A stretch of DNA of 42,623 nt from Alphaproteobacteria bacterium (GCA_018971835.1 JAGWZW010000023.1:1-42623); one strand, 5' to 3'; shown: positions 7,546 to 16,569, counted from the first letter of the stretch. Notes: generated from the letters alone by a model not told the origin. Translations and numbers: made by a program.

Positions 7546-8196
7546 ATGGCTGCGTTGAGTTTTCAATTTGTGGACCTGCTGGTCGTCGCCGTGATTCTGG
7601 TCTCGGCGGTCTTTGCGGCCTATCGCGGCTTCGTGCAGGAGACACTGTCGATATTGGCCTGGGCCGCGGCTGCATTTTCGGCGCTTTATTTCGGTCCTCC
7701 CCTCGGGCACATGCTGAGCGGTGCGGTATCGCCCTGGGTGGCGATGCTGCTGGGCTATGCCAGCGCCTTCCTGGTGGTGGTGATTCCGCTCGGTTTCATT
7801 TCCTACCGCTTTTCCGAAAATGTGCGGCGCTCGCCGGTGCATACGCTCGACCGTTCGCTCGGCTTCGCGTTCGGGGTCGTGCGCGGGCTCGTCATTATCG
7901 GCGTCGTTTATCTGGTGTTTTCCATCTTCGTGCCGGTACCCCGCCAGCCGTCGTGGATTTCCCAGGCGCGGCTCTATCCCTTGATCCAGAAGACCGGAGA
8001 CGTGCTGGCAACGCTGGTGCCGGATCAGGGCATCGGTGGGCGTCAACTCATCCGGCCTGAGCCCCGCCGGGCGGAGGGGCGCGCCCAAACCGCGCAGCCG
8101 ACCAAACGGCCGGAAAAGACCTATGGCGTCAGTGACCGCCGCGCGCTAGACAGGCTCATCAAAACGACCGGAAGAGACGGTGGGCACAAGCCATGA
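7546..8196 (+). CDS. cvpA: CvpA family membrane protein
   Basis: CvpA-family proteins are small inner-membrane proteins originally linked to colicin V production and often found beside purF, as here. The 216-residue product has about four hydrophobic helices, starting with FVDLLVVAVILVSAVFAAYRG, the family's typical first helix with the conserved YRGF, and ends in a basic, proline-rich cytoplasmic tail of about 50 residues. ATG 7546 is chosen over an upstream in-frame TTG. It has no obvious ribosome-binding site, and a TAAACT lies 7 bases before the ATG. The last four bases overlap purF as ATGA, so the two are translationally coupled. The molecular function of the family is not settled. Confidence 0.88.
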   Translation: MAALSFQFVDLLVVAVILVSAVFAAYRGFVQETLSILAWAAAAFSALYFGPPLGHMLSGAVSPWVAMLLGYASAFLVVVIPLGFISYRFSENVRRSPVHTLDRSLGFAFGVVRGLVIIGVVYLVFSIFVPVPRQPSWISQARLYPLIQKTGDVLATLVPDQGIGGRQLIRPEPRRAEGRAQTAQPTKRPEKTYGVSDRRALDRLIKTTGRDGGHKP

Positions 8197-9665
8197 CCGG
8201 CCTTCAGACTGAAGCCGAAGACCTATTCGCCGACGACGCCCTGCATGAGGAATGCGGCGTGTTCGGCATATTCGGGCACCCTGACGCGGGCACGCTGACG
8301 GTGCTCGGTCTGCATGCGCTACAGCACCGCGGCCAGGAGGCCGCCGGTATCGTCACCTATGACGGCGTCCAGTTCATCGCTGAGCGCCATGCCGGTTTGG
8401 TGGGCGATATCTTCGGCCGCAACAGCGCCGCGGCGCAGAAGCTGAAGGGGGCCTATGCCCTCGGCCACAACCGCTATTCCACCACTGGCGGTTCGTCGTC
8501 CCGCAATATCCAGCCGATGTTTGCAGATCTGGCCGGGGGCGGTATCGCCATCGCGCATAACGGTAATCTCACCAATGCCCGCATCCTGCGCACGCGCCTG
8601 GTTCAGGAGGGGGCGATCTTTCAGTCCACTTCCGATACCGAGACGATCATCCATCTCGTCGCGCGCAGCAGCTACAGCCGCATCGTCGATCGGCTGGTCG
8701 ATGCCCTGAAGCAGGTGGAGGGCGCCTATTCGCTGGTGGCGCTGACCTCCAAGAAGCTGATCGGGGCGCGCGATCCGTTCGGCGTGCGCCCGCTGGTGCT
8801 GGGCGACCTCGACGGCGCGCCGATCCTCGCCTCCGAGAGCTGCGCCCTCGACATCATCGGCGCCCGTTTCGTGCGCGATGTGAAGCCGGGCGAGATGGTG
8901 GTGGTGACGACGGAGGGCGTGGAAAGCTATTTCCCCTTCACGCCGCAGCCGGAGCGGTTCTGCGTCTTCGAGTACATCTATTTCGCGCGGCCGGATTCGA
9001 ACGTCGAGGGCATCAATGTCTACGACGCGCGCAAGGCTATCGGCGAGGTGCTGGCGCGCGAGGCGCCGGTGGCAGCCGATATCGTGATCCCGGTGCCGGA
9101 TTCGGGCGTGCCCGCGGCGCTCGGCTATGCCCACGCTTCGGGCATTCCGTTCGAACTGGGCATCATCCGCAACCATTATGTCGGCCGCACCTTTATTGAG
9201 CCGTCGGACCGTATCCGCCATCTCGGCGTGCGCCTCAAGCACAACCCCAACCGCGCCATGCTCAAGGGCAAGCGCGTGGTGCTGGTGGACGATTCCATCG
9301 TGCGCGGCACCACCTCCAAGAAGATCGTGGAGATGGTGCGCGATGCCGGCGCCGCCGAAGTGCATTTCCGCATCGCCAGCCCGCCCACCACGCATTCCTG
9401 CTTCTACGGTGTGGATACGCCCAACACGGAGGAACTGCTGGCGCACCGGATGGATATCGACGCGATGCGCCGCTACATCCAGGCCGATACGCTGGCCTTC
9501 ATCTCGATGGACGGGCTTTATCGCGCGATGGGCAAGCCGGAGCGCGATGCGCAATCGCCGCAATACTGCGATGCCTGCTTCTCCGGCGCCTATCCCATTG
9601 CGCTGGCCGACGTGAACGGCGGCGCCAGGGACAAGCAGCTTTCGTTGCTGGCGGAAGTGGCATAA
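8193..9665 (+). CDS. purF: Amidophosphoribosyltransferase PurF
   Basis: PurF makes 5-phosphoribosylamine from PRPP and glutamine, the first committed step of purine synthesis. It has 490 residues. The glutaminase nucleophile C21 follows a 20-residue propeptide (EE/CGVFGI), implying cleavage after E20. The PRPP loop is VVLVDDSIVRGTTSKK. Cysteines C257 (FCVFEYIYF), C403 (SCFYG), C459 and C462 (YCDACF) match the four ligands of the [4Fe-4S] cluster in Bacillus-type PurF, so this is the oxygen-sensitive, cluster-containing class. It is coupled to cvpA by an ATGA overlap, and the SDR gene follows after 6 bases. Confidence 0.96.
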   Translation: MTGLQTEAEDLFADDALHEECGVFGIFGHPDAGTLTVLGLHALQHRGQEAAGIVTYDGVQFIAERHAGLVGDIFGRNSAAAQKLKGAYALGHNRYSTTGGSSSRNIQPMFADLAGGGIAIAHNGNLTNARILRTRLVQEGAIFQSTSDTETIIHLVARSSYSRIVDRLVDALKQVEGAYSLVALTSKKLIGARDPFGVRPLVLGDLDGAPILASESCALDIIGARFVRDVKPGEMVVVTTEGVESYFPFTPQPERFCVFEYIYFARPDSNVEGINVYDARKAIGEVLAREAPVAADIVIPVPDSGVPAALGYAHASGIPFELGIIRNHYVGRTFIEPSDRIRHLGVRLKHNPNRAMLKGKRVVLVDDSIVRGTTSKKIVEMVRDAGAAEVHFRIASPPTTHSCFYGVDTPNTEELLAHRMDIDAMRRYIQADTLAFISMDGLYRAMGKPERDAQSPQYCDACFSGAYPIALADVNGGARDKQLSLLAEVA

Positions 9666-9671
9666 ACGCTG

Positions 9672-10385
9672 ATGTCTGGTTCCTTGGCCGATCGTATCGT
9701 CCTCGTCACCGGTGCCTCGCGCGGGATCGGCCGGGTTTGCGCGCTTGCGCTGGCGAAAGCGGGCGCGCACGTCATCGCGGTGGCGCGCACGCAAGGTGCG
9801 CTGGAGGAACTGGACGACGAAATCCGTAGCCTTGGCGGCACGGCGACGCTGGTGCCGCTCGACCTCAAGGACATGCCGGCGCTGGACCGGCTGGGCGGCT
9901 CGATCTTCGAGCGCTGGGGCCGGCTAGACGGCTTTCTCGGCAATGCCGGGATGCTGGGTGTGCTGACGCCGCTCTCCCATCTCGAACCCAAGGCGTTCGA
10001 GCAGACGATGGCGGTGAACGTCGGCGCCAACTGGCGGCTGATCCGCTCCCTCGATCCCTTGCTGCGCCAGTCTGGCGCCGGGCGCGTGGTGTTCGTCACG
10101 TCCGGCGCGGCGCAGAAGCACACGCCGTTCTGGGGCATTTACGCGGCGAGCAAGGCGGCGCTGGAGTCGCTGGCGCTCACCTATGCCGCCGAATGCGCCA
10201 CCACGAACGTCAAGGTCAATCTCTTCAATCCCGGCCCCTTGCGCACGGCGATGCGCGCCAAGGCGTTTCCCGGCGAAGACCCCATGACGCTTCAGCCGCC
10301 GGAGGCGGTGGTACCGGCGATCCTCGATCTGCTTTCGCCCGCCTGCACGGCGAACGGCGAGCGGGTCAATTTCCGGAATCTATAA
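9672..10385 (+). CDS. SDR family NAD(P)-dependent oxidoreductase
   Basis: This is a classical short-chain dehydrogenase of 237 residues. The nucleotide-binding glycine motif TGASRGIG is at 13-20, the NAG motif is present in GNAGMLG, and the catalytic set is S144, Y157 and K161 in the YxxxK pattern. The C-terminal segment NPGPLRTAMR matches the PG motif of the family. An arginine follows the glycine motif's serine, which may favour NADP, though this is inference. The substrate is unknown. It lies 6 bases after purF and converges with der. Similar SDR genes next to purF are familiar in alphaproteobacteria, but their role is unclear. Confidence 0.88.
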   Translation: MSGSLADRIVLVTGASRGIGRVCALALAKAGAHVIAVARTQGALEELDDEIRSLGGTATLVPLDLKDMPALDRLGGSIFERWGRLDGFLGNAGMLGVLTPLSHLEPKAFEQTMAVNVGANWRLIRSLDPLLRQSGAGRVVFVTSGAAQKHTPFWGIYAASKAALESLALTYAAECATTNVKVNLFNPGPLRTAMRAKAFPGEDPMTLQPPEAVVPAILDLLSPACTANGERVNFRNL

Positions 10386-10390
10386 AGCCG

Positions 10391-11740
10391 TCATTCTTCC
10401 GCATACGGATTTTTTGAGGTCCGCAGCAGGAAGCGGATGGGCACGCCCTTGAGCCCGAAGGCCTCGCGCAGGCCGTTCGCCAGATAGCGCGTATAGGCTT
10501 CGGGCAGGGCATCGAGCTGGTTGCCGAACAGCGCGAAGCTGGGTGGGCGGGCCTTGGTCTGGGTCATGTAGCGGATGCGCACGCGCCGGCCATGCACCGC
10601 GGGCGGGGGATGGCGTTCCAGCGCCTCGGCGAGGAAGCGGTTCAACTGCGCCGTGGGCACGCGGCTGTTCCAGGCGGCGTCGGCTTCGATCACGGCTTTC
10701 TTGAGCCGCTCCAGTCCCTCGCCGGTGAGCGCGGAGACGGCCACCAGCGGGGCGCCGGCCACCTGCGGCAGCGAGCGGTCGAGCATTTCGCGCAGGCGCT
10801 TGATCGCGCCGGACTTGTCCGGAACGAGATCCCATTTGTTGATGGCAAAGACAATGGCGCGGCCTTCGCGCGCGATCAGGTCGGCGATGGTGAGATCCTG
10901 CTTCTCAAAGGGCGCCGTGGCGTCGATCATCACGATCACGCATTCGGCGAAGCGCACCGCCGCCAGCGTGGAACCGACCGACATTTCCTCCAGCGTCTTG
11001 CCCGCCACGCGCGCCTTCTTGCGCATCCCGGCAGTGTCGTGGATGAGGACGGCGCGCCCGGCGATCTCGAACGGTGCGGTGATGGCATCGCGCGTGATGC
11101 CCGCCTCGGGCCCGGTGAGGGCGCGGTCCTCGCCCAGCAGCCGGTTGAACAGGCTGGACTTGCCGACGTTGGGCCGGCCCACGATGGCGAGCTTGAGCGG
11201 GCGGTTCCCCGGCGCTTCCTCTTCCTCGTCCGCTTTTTCTTCGGCTTCTGCAGCGAAGGGGGTCAGTACGGCGAGCAGATCGGCCATTCCCACGCCGTGC
11301 TCGGCCGAGATGGCCACCGGCTCGCCGAAGCCGAGGGCATAAGTTTCCGCCAGCCCCGCATCAGAGGCGCGGCTTTCGCATTTGTTGGCCACCAGAATCA
11401 CTGGCTTGGCCGAACGGCGCAGCGATTCGGCGATGATCTCGTCGCCCGCGGTCACCCCTTCGCGCCCATCCACCACAAAGAGGCAGACGCTGGCCTCGGC
11501 GATGGCGAGTTTGGTCTGCTCGGTCATGCGCTGCGTCAGGCTGCCTTCGGGGCCGCTTTCGAAGCCGGCGGTATCGATCAGGCGGAAGGAAACCGGGCCA
11601 AGGCGCGCCTCTGCCTCCTGGCGGTCGCGGGTGACGCCAGGCGTGTCGTGGACGATCGCCAGCCGCCGCCCGGCCAACCGGTTGAACAGCGTCGACTTGC
11701 CGACATTGGGGCGGCCGATGATGGCGACAGTGAGGGACAT
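10391..11740 (-). CDS. der: Ribosome biogenesis GTPase Der (EngA)
   Basis: Der is a tandem-domain GTPase needed for 50S ribosome maturation. The 449-residue protein has two G domains: the first has the P-loop GRPNVGKST at 9-17, the second has GRPNVGKSSLF at about 188, with NKWD as the second domain's guanine-specificity motif. An acidic linker (EEKADEEEEAP) separates them. The C-terminal KH-like domain ends in LKGVPIRFLLR. It is the last gene of the panB, YfgM-like, bamB, der run and converges with the SDR gene, leaving five bases between the two stop codons. A short tandem repeat lies just upstream. Confidence 0.97.
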   Translation of the reverse strand: MSLTVAIIGRPNVGKSTLFNRLAGRRLAIVHDTPGVTRDRQEAEARLGPVSFRLIDTAGFESGPEGSLTQRMTEQTKLAIAEASVCLFVVDGREGVTAGDEIIAESLRRSAKPVILVANKCESRASDAGLAETYALGFGEPVAISAEHGVGMADLLAVLTPFAAEAEEKADEEEEAPGNRPLKLAIVGRPNVGKSSLFNRLLGEDRALTGPEAGITRDAITAPFEIAGRAVLIHDTAGMRKKARVAGKTLEEMSVGSTLAAVRFAECVIVMIDATAPFEKQDLTIADLIAREGRAIVFAINKWDLVPDKSGAIKRLREMLDRSLPQVAGAPLVAVSALTGEGLERLKKAVIEADAAWNSRVPTAQLNRFLAEALERHPPPAVHGRRVRIRYMTQTKARPPSFALFGNQLDALPEAYTRYLANGLREAFGLKGVPIRFLLRTSKNPYAEE

Positions 11741-11748
11741 GGCCTTAC

Positions 11749-11783
11749 AGTAGCGAATGGCAAGTAGCGAATAGCGAATAGCG
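11749..11783. repeat. Tandem AGCGAAT-type short repeat between bamB and der
   Basis: AGTAGCGAAT occurs at 11749-11758 and again at 11763-11772, followed directly by AGCGAAT and AGCG. A further inverted partner exists: AATAGCGCG (11777-11785) is complementary to CGCGCTATT (11819-11827). The whole intergenic space of 95 bases is filled by this structure. It resembles short dispersed repeats seen between genes in GC-rich alphaproteobacteria, which is inference from pattern. Confidence 0.55.
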
Positions 11784-11835
11784 CGGGGAAAGGCGAATCC
11801 CCCATTGGCTACTCACGACGCGCTATTGGCCGACT

Positions 11836-13257
11836 TTACCGCAGCGCCACCAGTTCGGCGTCGCTGTCATAGATATAAAGCGTGCCGTTCGCCACCGCCG
11901 GTGCAATGGTGGTGCCCTCCGGAATGTCCACGCGGCCCATGATCCGGCCGGTGTAGGGCGACACCGAAATCGCATGCCCGCCAGAGGACACCAGGATCAG
12001 CCGGTTGGACACCAGCACCGGCCCCGCCCAGGTGATGGGGTCTTCCTTGTCCTCCATGTCTTCCCAGCGCGGCAGCTGCTCGACCCATTTGACCAGGCCG
12101 TCCTTCCGCTGCAGGCAGAGCAGTTGCTGGTCCGTGGTCAGCACGTAGACGAAATCGCCCGCCGCCCAGGGAGTCTGGATGCCGCCGATGTCGCGCGTCC
12201 ATACCCGGTCGCCGGTGTTGATGTTGATGGCCACCATGACGCCAGAATGGCTGATGGCGAAGACCATGTCGCGATCCACCACCGGGCGGCCGGCAATGTC
12301 GTCCAGTTCGGAAAGCGCGGTGATGCCGCCAGAGCGCGTCAGCGTATCGCTCCAGGCGACGCGGCCGTTCTCCACGCGGATGGCGTAAAGCTCGCCGGAC
12401 GAATAGGGCACGATCACGAACTCGCCCGCCACGGCGGCGCTGGTGCTTTCCAGAATCGAGGCCGATTCGCTGATGCCCTGATGGTCCCACAGCGTGCGGC
12501 CGTCGGCTTCGGCCAGGGCATAGAAATGGTTGTCTTCGGTCGAGACGAAGACGCGCCCGCCATTGGCCACAGGCGCATTGACGATCGGAACGCCGAGCTT
12601 GCTTTGCCACAACTGCCGGCCGTCGGCCGCGCTGAGCGCGGTCACCGTGCCAAAGCCGGTGGAGACGAAGATCTTGCCGTCGTCATAGGCGATGCCGCCG
12701 CCATAGCCCTTGGTCGGATCGATCTCGGTGTTTTCGCCGATCAGGCCGAAGCTGAGCATGTTGAAGATGCTGCGATGGCCCTCGGGCGTCAGTTCCTTGT
12801 CCCATGCAGGATCGCCGGTGTTGGCATTGAACGCGAAGACATGCGCCTCGGAATCGAGCACGAACACCCGCCCGCCCGCGATGATCGGCGGCGCCGTCAG
12901 GTGCGAATCCGAATCCGAGCCTTTGCCCGCGTCCTGCTCCCAGATCTGGTTGAGCGGGCCATTGGCCTGGAGATGGTACATGGCATTGGTGGCGTAGCCG
13001 CCCGGCTCGGGCCAGTCCGGGTTGAGATAGGGCCGCGGCAGCAGCACCGGCGCCTTCGCCAGCGAGGCGTCTGGCCGGAGCGAATCGTCCAGCGTCAGCA
13101 CCGGGATGCGTTCGCCCTTGAGATTGGATTTCTTCGAGCCGGAGTCGAACCAGTGCGAGATGCCGAGGCTGTCAAATGTGCTGCAGCCGGCCAGCGTGCT
13201 GCCGAAAGCCAGGCCCAGGCAGAGCGTGAGGCCCAGACGCAAGGATTTGCGCGTCAT
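11836..13257 (-). CDS. bamB: Outer membrane protein assembly lipoprotein BamB (PQQ-like beta-propeller)
   Basis: BamB is a periplasmic lipoprotein that helps the BAM complex fold outer-membrane beta-barrels. The 473-residue product starts with a signal peptide ending in the lipobox LAGC (C25 is the lipidated residue). The rest is a beta-propeller built from repeats with PQQ-type patterns such as GRVFVLDSEAHVFAFNANTGD, GRQLWQSKLG, GRTLWDHQG and GRVAWSDTL. The length is greater than E. coli BamB (about 390), as is common in alphaproteobacteria. Its start overlaps the end of the YfgM-like gene by four bases (ATGA), so the pair is coupled. The link to der downstream follows a widely conserved order. 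Confidence 0.9.
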   Translation of the reverse strand: MTRKSLRLGLTLCLGLAFGSTLAGCSTFDSLGISHWFDSGSKKSNLKGERIPVLTLDDSLRPDASLAKAPVLLPRPYLNPDWPEPGGYATNAMYHLQANGPLNQIWEQDAGKGSDSDSHLTAPPIIAGGRVFVLDSEAHVFAFNANTGDPAWDKELTPEGHRSIFNMLSFGLIGENTEIDPTKGYGGGIAYDDGKIFVSTGFGTVTALSAADGRQLWQSKLGVPIVNAPVANGGRVFVSTEDNHFYALAEADGRTLWDHQGISESASILESTSAAVAGEFVIVPYSSGELYAIRVENGRVAWSDTLTRSGGITALSELDDIAGRPVVDRDMVFAISHSGVMVAININTGDRVWTRDIGGIQTPWAAGDFVYVLTTDQQLLCLQRKDGLVKWVEQLPRWEDMEDKEDPITWAGPVLVSNRLILVSSGGHAISVSPYTGRIMGRVDIPEGTTIAPAVANGTLYIYDSDAELVALR

Positions 13258-14027
13258 TTCTTCTTATGACCTTTTTTCTTCTTCTGCGGCGCCTTGGAAG
13301 GCTTGGCCGCCGGTTTTGCCGGGGCAGCGGCGGCGGGCGCCGCGGCCGCTTGGGGGGGCGGCGGAATGGTGCCGTAATCCACGTCGCCGCCCGCTTTCAG
13401 GAACGTCGCCATCGCGTTGGCGCGTTGGCGCACGCCGATGGGCGCCTCTACCTCGGCAGCCAGCGTCTGAAACTCCCGCGTCGCAGCCTTGGTATCGCCG
13501 TTCCGGTAGTCCGAATAGGCCAGCACTTCGCGCGCCATGAAACGCCAGGGGCTGGTGGGATCGGTGAGCGGCGCCAGCAGCGTTTCCATTTCCAGGCGCG
13601 ATTTGCTTTCGACCAACGCCCAGCCCATCCGCAGGCGGGCAACCGACGACAGGATCGGATCGTTGTCCGACGCGATCGCCTTGTAGATCGCAATCGCCGC
13701 ATCCGTCTTGCCGCTGGCCTCCAGTGCGTCGGCATTCTCCAGCCGCGAGATCAGCGCGTAGCCCGACGGCGCGCTTTTGGCGAGGCTGGCATAGGCAACG
13801 GCCGCCTGATCGGCATGGTTGGACAGCAGCAGCGCCTCTGCGGCGGCGTATTCCGCCGAGGCGCGCTCGCGCGCGGTTTTGTCGTAATGGCGCCAGATCT
13901 GGTAGCCCGCGACACCCAGGATCAGCAGCGCCACCGCGGCGATGACGAAGTCCCCGTATTTTTTCCAGAGCTTGGCCAACTCCTCGCGGCGAACTTCCTC
14001 CTCGACTTCGCGGAAGATGTCGGACAC
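13254..14027 (-). CDS. TPR-containing membrane protein, YfgM-like
   Basis: The 257-residue protein starts VSDIFREVEEEVRREELAKLWKKYG, the usual beginning of this family. It has one transmembrane helix (about 31-48, DFVIAAVALLILGVAGYQIW), then tetratricopeptide-type helical repeats in the periplasm, and ends with an Ala/Pro linker and a very basic lysine tail (KKKKGHKKK). YfgM is an ancillary partner of the SecYEG translocon, and the position next to bamB is the conserved context. GTG 14027 is preferred: AGAGGAAC lies just upstream, while the only farther start is TTG 14057. The lysine-rich tail is not typical of E. coli YfgM and may bind membrane or nucleic acid; this is inference. Confidence 0.8.
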   Translation of the reverse strand: MSDIFREVEEEVRREELAKLWKKYGDFVIAAVALLILGVAGYQIWRHYDKTARERASAEYAAAEALLLSNHADQAAVAYASLAKSAPSGYALISRLENADALEASGKTDAAIAIYKAIASDNDPILSSVARLRMGWALVESKSRLEMETLLAPLTDPTSPWRFMAREVLAYSDYRNGDTKAATREFQTLAAEVEAPIGVRQRANAMATFLKAGGDVDYGTIPPPPQAAAAPAAAAPAKPAAKPSKAPQKKKKGHKKK

Positions 14028-14148
14028 GGGAATGTTCCTCTCGGATGAATGGCGCAACGGCCGGCCAACGCCTTGACGGCGAAGGATGATTAGCGGCTCG
14101 GAGCCGAACTGGCAACTCGGGGGGAGGATTTCGGCTTTTTAATGCGCC

Positions 14149-14973
14149 TCAGCCGGTCTTCTTCATGGTGTAGACGTTCTCTTTGCCCGGGAAGGCCCGC
14201 GCCCGCACGTCCGCGGCATAGGCCTTGACCGCCTTTTCGATGTCCGGGCCCAGATTGGCGTACTGGCGGACGAATTTGGGCGGGTTGGGATTGAGGCCCA
14301 GCATGTCCTCCATCACCAGGATCTGGCCGTCGCATTCGGCGGAGGCGCCGATGCCGATGGTGGGGATGGCGATCTGGCGGGTGATCTTGGTGGCCAGCGC
14401 CTCGGCCATGCCTTCCAGCACCACCGAGAAGGCCCCGGCCTCGGCCACGGCCTTGGCGTCCGCCTCGATCGCCGGCCATTCGGCCTCTATGCGGCCCTGC
14501 GTCTTGAACCCGCCCATGACGTTGAACATCTGCGGCGTCAGGCCGATATGGCTCATCACCGGGATGCCCCGTTCGGAAAGATAATGCACCGTCTCGGCGA
14601 TGCGGGTGCCCCCTTCCAGCTTCACGGCCTGGCAGCCGGTTTCCTTCATCACCTGCACGGCGTTGCGGAAGGCGATCTGGGGCGATTCTTCATAGGTGCC
14701 GAAGGGCATGTCCACCACCACCAGGGCGTGATGCGAGCCGCGCATCACCGCCTTGCCCGCCACGATCATCATGTCCAGGGTGACGGGGATGGGGCTTTCC
14801 AGCCCGTGCATGACGTTGCCCAGGCTGTCGCCCACCAGCATCAGGTCGACGTTGCTGTCGAGCAGGCGGGCGGTGTGGGCGTGGTAGCAGGTCAGGCACA
14901 CCACGGGCTCGCGGCCCTTGCGGGCGCGGATCTCCGGCACGGTGACGCGCTTGGTCTGGACTTGGACCGACAT
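14149..14973 (-). CDS. panB: 3-methyl-2-oxobutanoate hydroxymethyltransferase PanB
   Basis: PanB adds a hydroxymethyl group from 5,10-methylenetetrahydrofolate to 2-oxoisovalerate to make ketopantoate, the first step toward pantothenate and CoA. It has 274 residues from ATG 14973. The (beta/alpha)8 barrel is evident: [14 protein letters not shown], the metal-binding [18 protein letters not shown], and the catalytic-region strand SVVLEGM. An AAGGAG sequence sits 7 bases upstream of the ATG, and a TATAGT -10-like box is 34 bases upstream. It is the first gene of the run that continues with the TPR protein, bamB and der; 121 bases separate it from the TPR gene. Confidence 0.95.
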   Translation of the reverse strand: MSVQVQTKRVTVPEIRARKGREPVVCLTCYHAHTARLLDSNVDLMLVGDSLGNVMHGLESPIPVTLDMMIVAGKAVMRGSHHALVVVDMPFGTYEESPQIAFRNAVQVMKETGCQAVKLEGGTRIAETVHYLSERGIPVMSHIGLTPQMFNVMGGFKTQGRIEAEWPAIEADAKAVAEAGAFSVVLEGMAEALATKITRQIAIPTIGIGASAECDGQILVMEDMLGLNPNPPKFVRQYANLGPDIEKAVKAYAADVRARAFPGKENVYTMKKTG

Positions 14974-15006
14974 GGGGGCTCCTTGGCGCTTCCTCGACGC
15001 GAGGCG

Positions 15007-15012
15007 ACTATA
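15007..15012 (-). promoter_or_regulatory. Candidate -10 box of panB
   Basis: On the minus strand TATAGT lies 34 bases ahead of the panB ATG with an AAGGAG in between. The sequence 17 bases further upstream (TATTTC) is only a poor -35, so assignment is tentative. Confidence 0.4.
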
Positions 15013-15042
15013 GCCCATGCTGCGGCTGCGAAATAGAGGCGC

Positions 15043-15074
15043 GATAAAACCAAAACGGCCGGGGAACGGCCCGG
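15043..15074 (-). terminator. Possible terminator after the Gfo/Idh/MocA-SCP2 gene
   Basis: On the minus strand, CCGGG and CCCGG form a short GC stem just after the stop codon of the oxidoreductase gene, followed by the T-rich stretch CCGTTTTGGTTTTATC. The stem is only 5 bp, so the call is moderate at best. Confidence 0.4.
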
Positions 15075-15075
15075 A

Positions 15076-16569
15076 TCACAACCCCAGGACGTCTCTCAGC
15101 TTCAAGGCTTCCTCGATCGCGCCGTCCAACTCCAGCGCGCCGCTAATAAAGCAATCTTCGATCGTTTTGGCGCCCCGCAAAATGTCTACCCAAGCCGCCG
15201 CCAAGACCTTGATGGTCAGTTGCGCCGGCTGGTCGGAAGACGCATTTGCGACGGTGAGCGTTCCGGTTTCAAATCGGAGTTCATAAGAGAACACACCGGC
15301 TTCATCGCCCTTGACGAACAGCTTGACGGTAGAAGTCCAGCCACGCGATTTTTCGGCGTCTACCCGGCCGGCGAGGCCGGCAGTCAGCACATCGATGGCA
15401 TCCCGGCTCGTGTCGCGGGCCGACGCCTCGCCGGTGCCGGGAGTGGGGGCATCCTGTCGCTTTGGCTGTGCCGGTTCCAACTGCACCCGCGTACGCTCTT
15501 CGCTGGATTCCTTCGCATCCAATTCGTCGAGGTTGACTTCTCTTCGAATCTTGGCCGACAGGCTGATCGCAAGATCGAGCTTCAGAATCTCCCGGGCGTC
15601 TTCTCCGCACAACAAAGGGGCGGCGTTCCCCTGGATGGCGGCGATGAAGTTCCGCGTGGCGCCGATAAATCCCTCCTTCCAGTCGGTTTTGACGTCATCG
15701 AAATCTTTCCATCCATTTGCGTCAAACAGCCTTAAGCCCGGGCCGGGGTTGATGTTCCCGGTGCAACGCGGGATGCAGAGGATTCCCTTGGTGCCGGTGA
15801 TTTCGAACCATTCGTCGTTGGCATAATACTTCGAAGGAATCTGCAGCTCCGGGGCATGAGCATATTCGCAGGTGCCGTACTTCACGCCGTCCCGGTATTT
15901 CCACATGACCACCGCTGGGCTGTCGATGATCCCGTCAAGGGTGTCGATCCAGCTGCTGACCCGCTCCACCCGGCCAAGCAGGTACCAGGCCACGGCCCAC
16001 AAATGGTGGCCGTGATCGAAGGTTTGAAACCCCCGGCCCTGGGCGTTTTCCGCAGCCCGCCACGCCCAGGCGGAGGCGGGGACTTCCCAGCCGCCACGGC
16101 CTCCGCTGATCATCTTGATGCGCAGGTTGGTGGGCATGCCGATGGCGCCTTCCGCGATCAGTTTTTTTGCGAGGACAATCGGCGGGTAAAAGAGATAGTT
16201 GTCCGAGACTTGGAACAGGATTTTTTGCGCTTTGACGGCGGCCAGTATCCGCTCGGCGCTAGTCAGGCTGACGGTCATCGGCTTTTGAAGGGCAACATGC
16301 TTTCCCGCCTTGGCCGCAGCGATGACCATCACTTCGTGAAGGGGTTGGGGAGACAATATCTCCACGGCGTCCACATCGCGATCCGCCAGCAGATCCCGAT
16401 AGTCCGTGTAGTATTTGGAAGCGCCCCAAGCTTTTTGTTTCTGCTCCGCCAGCGTCCGGTTCGTGTCGCAAACTGCGTGAATCCGGGCCGTTTCGCACCC
16501 GACGTATCCGGCGTGGTGCAGATCGGAAATTCTGCCGCACCCGATGATGCCGACATTGATCGTATCCAT
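15076..16569 (-). CDS. Gfo/Idh/MocA oxidoreductase fused to a C-terminal SCP2-like domain
   Basis: The 497-residue product starts at ATG 16569, preceded by an ideal AGGAGGT. Residues 1-120 form a Rossmann NAD(P) domain (GIIGCGRIS; the family EKP motif appears as LQKPM, with Gln replacing Glu but Lys kept). Residues 121-365 form the substrate domain with FDHGHHLWAVAWYLLG, matching the DxxxH catalytic pattern. A Pro/Glu linker (RVQLEPAQPKRQDAPTPG) leads to about 100 residues (GWTSTVKLFVKGDEAGVFSY, WVDILRGAKTIEDCFISGALELDG) that look like the SCP2/alkyl-sulfatase C-terminal lipid-binding fold. The normal family length is 330-400, so the tail is extra. GC is lower than that of its neighbours. Substrate unknown. 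Confidence 0.8.
   Translation of the reverse strand: MDTINVGIIGCGRISDLHHAGYVGCETARIHAVCDTNRTLAEQKQKAWGASKYYTDYRDLLADRDVDAVEILSPQPLHEVMVIAAAKAGKHVALQKPMTVSLTSAERILAAVKAQKILFQVSDNYLFYPPIVLAKKLIAEGAIGMPTNLRIKMISGGRGGWEVPASAWAWRAAENAQGRGFQTFDHGHHLWAVAWYLLGRVERVSSWIDTLDGIIDSPAVVMWKYRDGVKYGTCEYAHAPELQIPSKYYANDEWFEITGTKGILCIPRCTGNINPGPGLRLFDANGWKDFDDVKTDWKEGFIGATRNFIAAIQGNAAPLLCGEDAREILKLDLAISLSAKIRREVNLDELDAKESSEERTRVQLEPAQPKRQDAPTPGTGEASARDTSRDAIDVLTAGLAGRVDAEKSRGWTSTVKLFVKGDEAGVFSYELRFETGTLTVANASSDQPAQLTIKVLAAAWVDILRGAKTIEDCFISGALELDGAIEEALKLRDVLGL

Noticed and set aside
8319..9794. Long minus-strand open frame opposite purF
   Set aside because: PurF is certain on the plus strand; the antisense frame has no recognisable motif and the typical composition of a shadow frame.
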